Shown here: positions 1 to 5,638 of the stretch, one piece after another
Layout: each line of letters opens with the position of its first letter
How positions within the stretch are numbered: the stretch's first letter is position 1
From: an uncultured Porphyromonas sp.
Lineage (GTDB): Bacteria; Bacteroidota; Bacteroidia; Bacteroidales; Porphyromonadaceae
Reading direction: 5' to 3'
DNA length: 7,583 bases
Assembly (NCBI GenBank): GCA_943912835.1
Contig: CALTVJ010000071.1
Coordinates: 1 to 7,583 of the forward strand
Made by a program: the position numbers and the translations under genes
The notes under the pieces: model-generated
What the model saw: only the letters and a program-made list of their open reading frames with translations
Databases searched by the model: none
Told to the model about the DNA's origin: nothing

Positions 1-36
1 TATACCGATAAGGCATGACAATAGTATAAATCTGTG

Positions 37-44
37 TATATTTG
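37..44 (+). promoter_or_regulatory. Candidate Bacteroidetes -7 promoter element
   Basis: The bases TATATTTG match the TAnnTTTG -7 consensus of the Bacteroidetes primary sigma factor exactly. A start of transcription about 5-8 bases downstream would leave a leader of roughly 20 bases before the ATG at 71, which is a sensible layout. No clear TTTG -33 box lies 19-21 bases upstream, so the match could be chance in an AT-rich leader. If real, it would drive the first gene and probably the whole tightly packed run behind it. Confidence 0.4.
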
Positions 45-70
45 TATAGTGTCATATCGATGTATTTGCC

Positions 71-1348
71 ATGAAACCAAAGTATAGATATATTCCAATA
101 TTACTTGCTATCATATTAGCCATCCCCTTAAGCTTATCGGGACAAAAAAGACGAGGAAAAACGATTCATCGACAAGATATATCTATCGCACTTGATAGTA
201 CTGAACGAGCCTATCATACATATCACCTAAACGAGGCGGAGAATCTTATTCAAAAAATTAACCCAAGCAACATTGCTGACAGTACAACCACAAGACTTAA
301 ACATCTCAAGGCGCAAATTGACAAAATGAGACGTATGCTCCCATTGACAGAAGAGCTTGAGTTCTTGTTTACGGACACGTATAAGTGGAGCGAACTGAGC
401 GACATTTTCATGAAACTTAATCCTAGATTGGGGAAACAATTAAGCTTTACGACAGACTCCAATGGTTTGTATCATCTTGTACACAAAGGGGGAGTAGGTC
501 GATATAGTTGGTCTATTTTGAGCGATAACAAGGGAGAGCCGCAAAGTGATGATATCTTCCGAGTTGAGTCAATAAATGACGACAAAGACAAACTAATCAT
601 TGAGCAAAAATATGAGCATCTCAATACTAAGGAATATCATGAATGCAACCCTTTTTTGCTCAGCGATGGTCTTAGGCTTATCTTTTCAAGCAATCGCCCT
701 GAGGGGTTAGGAGGCTATGACCTCTATCTTAGCCGTTATAATATTGAGAGAAACCGCTATCTCGAGCCCAACAGTCTCCCTTTGCCTTTCAATTCTCCCT
801 ACAACGACTACTTCTTCGCCTACGATGATGAAAGACTTATCAGCTATCTTATCAGCGATAGATATGCTGAAGAGGGTAAAGTCCGCTTATATGTATTGAA
901 AGGAGTACCCAAATTCGTTGCTAGTACAAGAGGGGAGGGAGCTACAGAAGAGAGGGTACACTCCGAGGAGGAAAACCTAATTAAAGCCCAACTTCTTGTC
1001 AATACAGAAATACCAAGTACATTCCCTGAGTATCAAGAGACAAACAGAGATGAACTGTTTTTGCCTTTAGATAGTCATAATCAGATACGCAATTGGGCAG
1101 ACTTTGTTAGTTCTGACGCTCTCACAAAATACCAAACATACCTACAAACAGAGGACAGGTTAAAAAATCTACAAGCTCAATATACTAATCTCATAGACAA
1201 CATAAGAAGTAATTCGACAGATGTCGTACAAGATACTTTTCAGCAAGTAAAAGAACTAAAATCCACCATCAAAGAGCTTAAAAAGAATCAAGAAAAACTA
1301 ATCATAGAAGTTAAGAATCTAGAAATCAAAAAACGTAGAAAACTATGA
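71..1348 (+). CDS. Exported TPR-like/PD40 protein with C-terminal coiled coil, function unknown
   Basis: I do not recognise this 425-residue protein by name. Residues 1-24 form a signal peptide (basic MKPKYR, then a hydrophobic stretch, then SLSG before Q25). No lipobox cysteine follows, so it should be released to the periplasm or loosely envelope-bound. Residues about 36-90 are helical and resemble a TPR-like pair (ALDSTERAYHTYHLNEAENL). Residues about 193-225 carry a PD40/WD40-like blade: SDGLRLIFSSNRPEGLGGYD contains the typical 'SDG..L.F.SNR..G.GG.D' signature. A weaker second blade follows (about 240-276, NSPYNDYFFAYDDERLISYL). Residues about 350-425 are rich in K, E, L and Q, look like a coiled coil and end in a basic KKRRKL. 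TPR plus PD40 recalls the front part of PorE-type envelope proteins of Bacteroidetes, but the OmpA-like peptidoglycan-binding end is absent. The stop overlaps the next start (ATGA), implying coupled translation. The gene call is firm; the function is open. Confidence 0.85.
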   Translation: MKPKYRYIPILLAIILAIPLSLSGQKRRGKTIHRQDISIALDSTERAYHTYHLNEAENLIQKINPSNIADSTTTRLKHLKAQIDKMRRMLPLTEELEFLFTDTYKWSELSDIFMKLNPRLGKQLSFTTDSNGLYHLVHKGGVGRYSWSILSDNKGEPQSDDIFRVESINDDKDKLIIEQKYEHLNTKEYHECNPFLLSDGLRLIFSSNRPEGLGGYDLYLSRYNIERNRYLEPNSLPLPFNSPYNDYFFAYDDERLISYLISDRYAEEGKVRLYVLKGVPKFVASTRGEGATEERVHSEEENLIKAQLLVNTEIPSTFPEYQETNRDELFLPLDSHNQIRNWADFVSSDALTKYQTYLQTEDRLKNLQAQYTNLIDNIRSNSTDVVQDTFQQVKELKSTIKELKKNQEKLIIEVKNLEIKKRRKL

Positions 1349-2220
1349 AGAACAGAATTATCCCCCCCAGCGAACTCATTATCAATTCAGATGGCTCTAT
1401 ATTTCACCTACATTTACGTCCAGAACAATTAGCCGATAAGGTGATATTAGTTGGAGACCCTGCTCGTGTAGATGTTGTAGCTAGCCGTTTCGATGAAACT
1501 GAGTGCAACATAACTAGTCGAGAGTTTCATAGCATAACGGGGTCTTACAAAGGTAAACGTATTAGTGTCGTGAGCCATGGTATCGGGACAGACAACATCG
1601 ACATCGTTCTCAACGAACTAGATGCTTTAGCCAACATCGACTTTGAGACAAGACAAGAAAAAGAAACACATCGCGAGCTTACGCTAGTACGTATCGGCAC
1701 CTCTGGCGGATTGCAAGACATCAGCCCTATTGGCACATATGTAGCAGCAGAGCATAGCATTGGATTTGATGGCGTATTATATTTTTATGGCAATTCTGAG
1801 CGTGTCCGCAATCAAGCCTTTGAGGCAGAATTACTAAAGCAATTAGATTGGAAGGTTGATGGTCTTAAGCCGTATGTAGTGGCATCGGACACTGAGCTTA
1901 CAGAACGAATCTGTGGAAACGAAATTCTTCGAGGAAATACCATTGCAGCCAATGGGTTCTATGGTCCACAGGGTAGACAACTCAGACTTAGCTTACAAGA
2001 CCCAGAGCTCAATCGCAAAATACAAGCCTTTGAGTGGGAAGGGCGAGTGATTACAAACTTCGAGATGGAAAGCTCATCTTTGGCAGGTCTATCGGCTCTT
2101 ATGGGACATCGTGCCTTGACTGTATGCTGCATCATTGCTGGACGTAAAGCCAACAACATGAACACGGACTACAAATCTAGTTTGGAAGCCCTTATTGATT
2201 TAGTCCTTGACCGTATCTAA
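1345..2220 (+). CDS. udp: Uridine phosphorylase-type nucleoside phosphorylase
   Basis: This is a complete 291-residue member of the PNP/UDP family, which cleaves a nucleoside with phosphate to give the free base and ribose-1-phosphate in cytoplasmic salvage. Visible motifs are GDPAR at 37-41 (phosphate-binding loop), SHGIGTDNIDI at 77-87, RIGTSGGLQ at 116-124 (R116 and T119 match the phosphate-binding Arg and Thr of E. coli Udp) and NFEMES at 238-243 (ribose-contacting E-M-E). FYGPQGR at 205-211 places Q209 and R211 where E. coli Udp has the Gln and Arg that recognise uracil, so uridine is a better guess than purine nucleosides. Its length exceeds E. coli Udp (253 residues), partly through a longer N-terminus and a charged stretch at 99-111. 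The ATG overlaps the stop of the preceding gene by 4 bases, which supports this start and translational coupling. Substrate range (uridine, deoxyuridine, thymidine) cannot be settled from sequence. Confidence 0.9.
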   Translation: MKNRIIPPSELIINSDGSIFHLHLRPEQLADKVILVGDPARVDVVASRFDETECNITSREFHSITGSYKGKRISVVSHGIGTDNIDIVLNELDALANIDFETRQEKETHRELTLVRIGTSGGLQDISPIGTYVAAEHSIGFDGVLYFYGNSERVRNQAFEAELLKQLDWKVDGLKPYVVASDTELTERICGNEILRGNTIAANGFYGPQGRQLRLSLQDPELNRKIQAFEWEGRVITNFEMESSSLAGLSALMGHRALTVCCIIAGRKANNMNTDYKSSLEALIDLVLDRI

Positions 2221-2233
2221 GAGATTTCTTACG

Positions 2234-3352
2234 ATGATGACAGAAGAAGAAAGGCTACATCACCCCGAGAATGACCCTAGCTATATGGGGTTAAAGGTCA
2301 ATCAAGGGGTGTCTGCTCAGCCTATGATGAACCCCAACTTCAAACGTGTTAAACGACGTAAATTTAGTGTTGATGAGTATGTTTCTGGCATTCTGCAAGG
2401 AAATATCACCATACTAAGTCAAGCCGTTACACTCGTAGAGAGTAGTTTGCCGGAGCATCAAGAGATTGCTCAAGAGATTATTGAGCGTTGTCTACCCTAT
2501 ACGGGGAAAAGCATACGTATAGGTATCACAGGTGTACCCGGAGCAGGGAAAAGCACCTCAATAGACACATTCGGTATGTACCTCTGTAAGCAAGGACGCA
2601 AACTAGCTGTCTTAGCGATAGACCCAAGTAGCGAACGCTCCGGTGGAAGTATCTTGGGGGACAAAACGCGCATGGAGCAACTATCTCACGAGCCTAATGC
2701 GTTCATTCGTCCGAGCCCTTCGGCTGGCTCCCTGGGTGGTGTAGCACGCAAAACCAGAGAGACCATTATGCTTTGCGAGGCTGCAGGCTTCGACACCATC
2801 TTTGTTGAGACCGTAGGCGTCGGACAGAGTGAAACGGCTGTACACTCAATGGTGGATTTTTTCTTACTTATACAGCTCAGTGGTACAGGCGATGAGCTAC
2901 AAGGTATCAAACGTGGGATTATGGAAATGGCAGATGCCATCATCATAAACAAAGCCGATGGCGACAATGTCCCCAAAGCGAACCTAGCTGCTAGCCATTT
3001 CCGCAACGCGCTCCAGTTATTCCCTCCTACAGACTCAGGGTGGAAGCCACCAGTTCTTACCTATTCTGGATTCTATGGTTTAGGCATCAAAGAAATTTGG
3101 GATATGGTCGATGAGTATCGCCACTTCAGCCAAGATTCAGGCTATTTTTACGAGAAACGTCAAAAACAAGCTAAGTGGTGGATGTACGAGAGCATCAACG
3201 AGTCACTACATCGTTCGTTTTATAACAATGTAGCTGTAAAGGAGCGACAGGGACAAATTGAGACTTCTATCTTGGCAGACCAACTCTCCAGCTTCGTTGG
3301 TGCTCAAAGACTTCTAGATGCTTATTTTGCGTCATTACGGACCAATAATTAA
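2234..3352 (+). CDS. meaB: MeaB-type methylmalonyl-CoA mutase-associated GTPase
   Basis: MeaB (ArgK/YgfD) GTPases chaperone adenosylcobalamin-dependent methylmalonyl-CoA mutase, gating cofactor loading and protecting it from inactivation. In Bacteroidales the mutase serves the succinate-to-propionate route. Counting from the ATG at 2234 (372 residues), the Walker A motif GVPGAGKS is at 100-107, the family segment DPSSERSGGSILGDKTRM at 130-147, ETVGVGQSE (G3/switch region) at 192-200, and the guanine-specificity motif NKAD at 239-242. This is the signature order of the G3E-related MeaB group. About 45 residues precede the core (HHPENDPSYMGLKVN and a basic KRVKRRKF), an N-terminal extension that I recall as common in Bacteroidetes members. 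The frame is open back to a TTG at 2207 that would overlap udp, but the tandem ATGs at 2234 and 2237, just after the udp stop at 2220, are better starts. No mutase subunit gene is next to it in this window. Confidence 0.93.
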   Translation: MMTEEERLHHPENDPSYMGLKVNQGVSAQPMMNPNFKRVKRRKFSVDEYVSGILQGNITILSQAVTLVESSLPEHQEIAQEIIERCLPYTGKSIRIGITGVPGAGKSTSIDTFGMYLCKQGRKLAVLAIDPSSERSGGSILGDKTRMEQLSHEPNAFIRPSPSAGSLGGVARKTRETIMLCEAAGFDTIFVETVGVGQSETAVHSMVDFFLLIQLSGTGDELQGIKRGIMEMADAIIINKADGDNVPKANLAASHFRNALQLFPPTDSGWKPPVLTYSGFYGLGIKEIWDMVDEYRHFSQDSGYFYEKRQKQAKWWMYESINESLHRSFYNNVAVKERQGQIETSILADQLSSFVGAQRLLDAYFASLRTNN

Positions 3353-3376
3353 GCTTAACTTTATCTTTATATTGGA
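3353..3376 (+). other. Short intergenic gap between meaB and the mannosidase gene
   Basis: This 24-base AT-rich gap is the longest break inside the gene run. It contains no inverted repeat able to act as a terminator, so read-through from meaB is expected. TAACTTTA (3356-3363) and TATCTTTA (3362-3369) are each one base off the TAnnTTTG promoter element, and a TTTG lies at 3326-3329, but the spacing is poor. TTGGA directly before the ATG is not a convincing ribosome binding site, as usual in Bacteroidetes. Confidence 0.5.
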
Positions 3377-5638
3377 ATGATAAAACGTTCTTTCATCATT
3401 GCTTGCTTAGCCATATTATCCTCTTTATCGACGGCTCAAGCCGATGAAAAGTCTTACGTCGATAGGGTAAATCCCTTGGTCGGCACATTGAGTAGTTTCG
3501 ATATCAGTACGGGTAATACTTACCCTGTTATCAGTCGTCCTTGGGGGATGAATAGTTGGACCCCACAGACGGGTAAAATGGGTGATGGCTGGCAATATAC
3601 CTACACAGCTGGACGTATACGAGGGTTCAAACAGACACACCAACCTTCCCCTTGGATTAATGACTATGGTCAGTTCTCCGTTATGCCGTTTGTTGGGAAG
3701 GAACCTGAGTTTGATGAAGAGAAACGCGCCTCATGGTTTAGCCACAAGGCAGAAATTGCCAAGCCCTATTTATACGAAGTATATCTTGCCGACCATGATA
3801 CAGAGGTGCGCTTTGCTCCTACCGAGAGAGCCGCAGCTTTTGAGTTTCGATATGGTAAGCTCTCCAAATCACAAGAGCGATGGATAATCATTGACACTTT
3901 TGATAGCGGTTCGGAGATAAAGCAAGAGAATGCCTTCTCAATTAAAGGGATTAGTCGTAAAAATAGTGGAGGTGTGCCTAAAAACTTTGCGAACTACTTC
4001 ATCGTCTCATTTAAGGCACCAATTAAAGAGACACGCTCATTTAACCAAAAGGATAGAGAGGGAAAAGCTCATACGATGATAGCAGTACGCCTTGATAGCA
4101 GCAGTTCTATCACTTCGTTTGAGGTCGCATCATCTTTTATCAGTCACGAGCAAGCTACACTTAATCTAAACGAAATACAAGGACGCTCTGTAACCCAAAT
4201 AGCCGATGAAGGACGTCAAGTATGGAATAATCTACTTGGTCGTATAGAGGTCGTTGGAGAGGAAGCAAAAAGTCAAACCTTTTATAGCAACCTCTACCGT
4301 TGTCTGCTATTCCCAAGACGTTTTTATGAATTAGATAAGCAAGGCAATGTAAAACATTATAGCCCATACAACGGAAAAGTCGAGACGGGATACCTATATA
4401 CCGATACTGGTGTATGGGATACTTTCCGTGCACTTTTTCCTCTGATTAACCTTGTTTATCCAGACGAAGGAGCCAAGATGCAAGAGGGTATGCTTGCAGC
4501 TTATCGTGAGAGTGGCTTCTTCCCCGAGTGGGCAAGCCCAGGACATCGAGATTGTATGGTAGGGAACAACTCAGCAAGTGTTGTCGCTGATGCCTTTCTC
4601 AAAGGGATAGGACATATTGATACAGCTGAACTCGTGAGAGGACTTTTGCATAGTACAAAAAACAGACACCCCGAGATAAAAAGTACCGGTCGCTACGGAC
4701 ACGAGTACTATAACAAATTAGGTTATGTCCCTTGCGATGTGGATATCAACGAAAGTGCAGCCAGGACATTGGAGTATGCTTACAACGATTGGTGTATTGC
4801 GCAAGTTCTGAAACAAGCAAAAGCTAAAAAATCAGATATAAAACTCTTTGAGCAGAGAGCGCAAAACTATCGCAATCTCTATGATAAACAAGTCGGCTGG
4901 TCTAGGGGGCGCAAAGCAAATGGTGCTTGGCAAGAAAATTTCAGCCCATATAAGTGGGGAGATGCCTTTACTGAGGGGAATGCAATACACTACACATGGA
5001 GCGTATTTCACGATGTGGAGGGCTTGATACAGCTAATGGGAGGAGATCAAGCATTTGTCAGCAAACTTGATACCGTTTTCACAATGCCTCCGATTTTCGA
5101 CAATAGCTATTATGGCTTCACAATTCACGAGATACGAGAGATGCAGATTATGAATATGGGGAACTATGCCCACGGTAATCAGCCCATACAGCATATGCTC
5201 TATCTGTATAATTATGCAGGACAACCAGACAAAGGTCAAGCACGTATCCGCGAGGTCATGAACAAACTATACAGCAATGCCCCTGATGGTTATTGTGGCG
5301 ATGAAGACAATGGGCAGACCTCTGCTTGGTATGTATTCTCTGCTTTGGGTTTTTACCCCGTTACGCCAGCACACAATCAATATGTCATCGGCATTCCATA
5401 CTTCAAGGAGGTAAAACTACATTTACCTACGGGAACAACAACTATCAAAACAGAAGACGTAGAGAAATCGTATATCCAAAGAGTCCAATATAATGGGAAA
5501 AACTACGACAAAAACTACCTGACTTATCAAGACTTAAAAACAGGGGGCAACTACGTCTTTACTTTGGGGAACACCCCTTCTAACTGGGGGCAAAGCGTCA
5601 ACGCTCGTCCCTACTCTATGACTTCAAGAAATAAATGA
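3377..5638 (+). CDS. Secreted GH92 alpha-mannosidase, probably alpha-1,2-specific
   Basis: GH92 enzymes are calcium-dependent, inverting exo-alpha-mannosidases that trim mannose from N-glycans, mannans and related sugars. This 753-residue protein is full length for the family. It starts with a signal peptide (MIKR, hydrophobic core, AQA cleavage box at 20-22). The N-terminal beta-sandwich begins near VNPLVGT (31-37), and the (alpha/alpha)6 catalytic domain begins around residue 290. E533 in FTEGNA is the expected general acid. D642 and D644 in GDEDNGQTSAW are the expected base pair and have the same numbers I recall for Bacteroides BT3990. H584-E585 (FTIHEI) and W93 (HQPSPW) correspond to the W/H/E set associated with alpha-1,2 linkage recognition. 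VWDTFRALFPL (346-356) is another family hallmark. The product should be periplasmic or outer-surface. No SusC/SusD, regulator or other glycosidase lies beside it here. The stop overlaps the topB start (ATGA). Family assignment is very secure; linkage specificity is inferred from motifs. Confidence 0.95.
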   Translation: MIKRSFIIACLAILSSLSTAQADEKSYVDRVNPLVGTLSSFDISTGNTYPVISRPWGMNSWTPQTGKMGDGWQYTYTAGRIRGFKQTHQPSPWINDYGQFSVMPFVGKEPEFDEEKRASWFSHKAEIAKPYLYEVYLADHDTEVRFAPTERAAAFEFRYGKLSKSQERWIIIDTFDSGSEIKQENAFSIKGISRKNSGGVPKNFANYFIVSFKAPIKETRSFNQKDREGKAHTMIAVRLDSSSSITSFEVASSFISHEQATLNLNEIQGRSVTQIADEGRQVWNNLLGRIEVVGEEAKSQTFYSNLYRCLLFPRRFYELDKQGNVKHYSPYNGKVETGYLYTDTGVWDTFRALFPLINLVYPDEGAKMQEGMLAAYRESGFFPEWASPGHRDCMVGNNSASVVADAFLKGIGHIDTAELVRGLLHSTKNRHPEIKSTGRYGHEYYNKLGYVPCDVDINESAARTLEYAYNDWCIAQVLKQAKAKKSDIKLFEQRAQNYRNLYDKQVGWSRGRKANGAWQENFSPYKWGDAFTEGNAIHYTWSVFHDVEGLIQLMGGDQAFVSKLDTVFTMPPIFDNSYYGFTIHEIREMQIMNMGNYAHGNQPIQHMLYLYNYAGQPDKGQARIREVMNKLYSNAPDGYCGDEDNGQTSAWYVFSALGFYPVTPAHNQYVIGIPYFKEVKLHLPTGTTTIKTEDVEKSYIQRVQYNGKNYDKNYLTYQDLKTGGNYVFTLGNTPSNWGQSVNARPYSMTSRNK

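Noticed and set aside
1..48. TATAC/GTATA inverted repeat and three GTATA copies in the leader
   Set aside because: Five-base matches are expected by chance in such AT-rich DNA, and the spacing is irregular, so I do not call an operator.
2686..3006. 106-codon open frame on the minus strand inside meaB
   Set aside because: It lies wholly antisense to a well-conserved GTPase gene, and its Ser/Pro/Cys-rich translation has no recognisable domain; it is a shadow frame.
3326..3369. Promoter before the mannosidase gene (TTTG plus TAnnTTTA)
   Set aside because: Both -7 candidates miss the final G, and the spacing from the TTTG is about 26 or 32 bases, where 19-21 would be expected; mentioned only as a weak possibility.
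3386..3406. Possible lipobox (IIAC, Cys10) in the GH92 signal peptide
   Set aside because: Only about five hydrophobic residues precede the cysteine, too few for a lipoprotein signal; the later AQA box fits an ordinary signal peptidase I site.
3582..3887. 101-codon + strand frame inside the mannosidase gene
   Set aside because: It is out of frame with a strongly supported GH92 protein, and its translation shows no motif or signal peptide.
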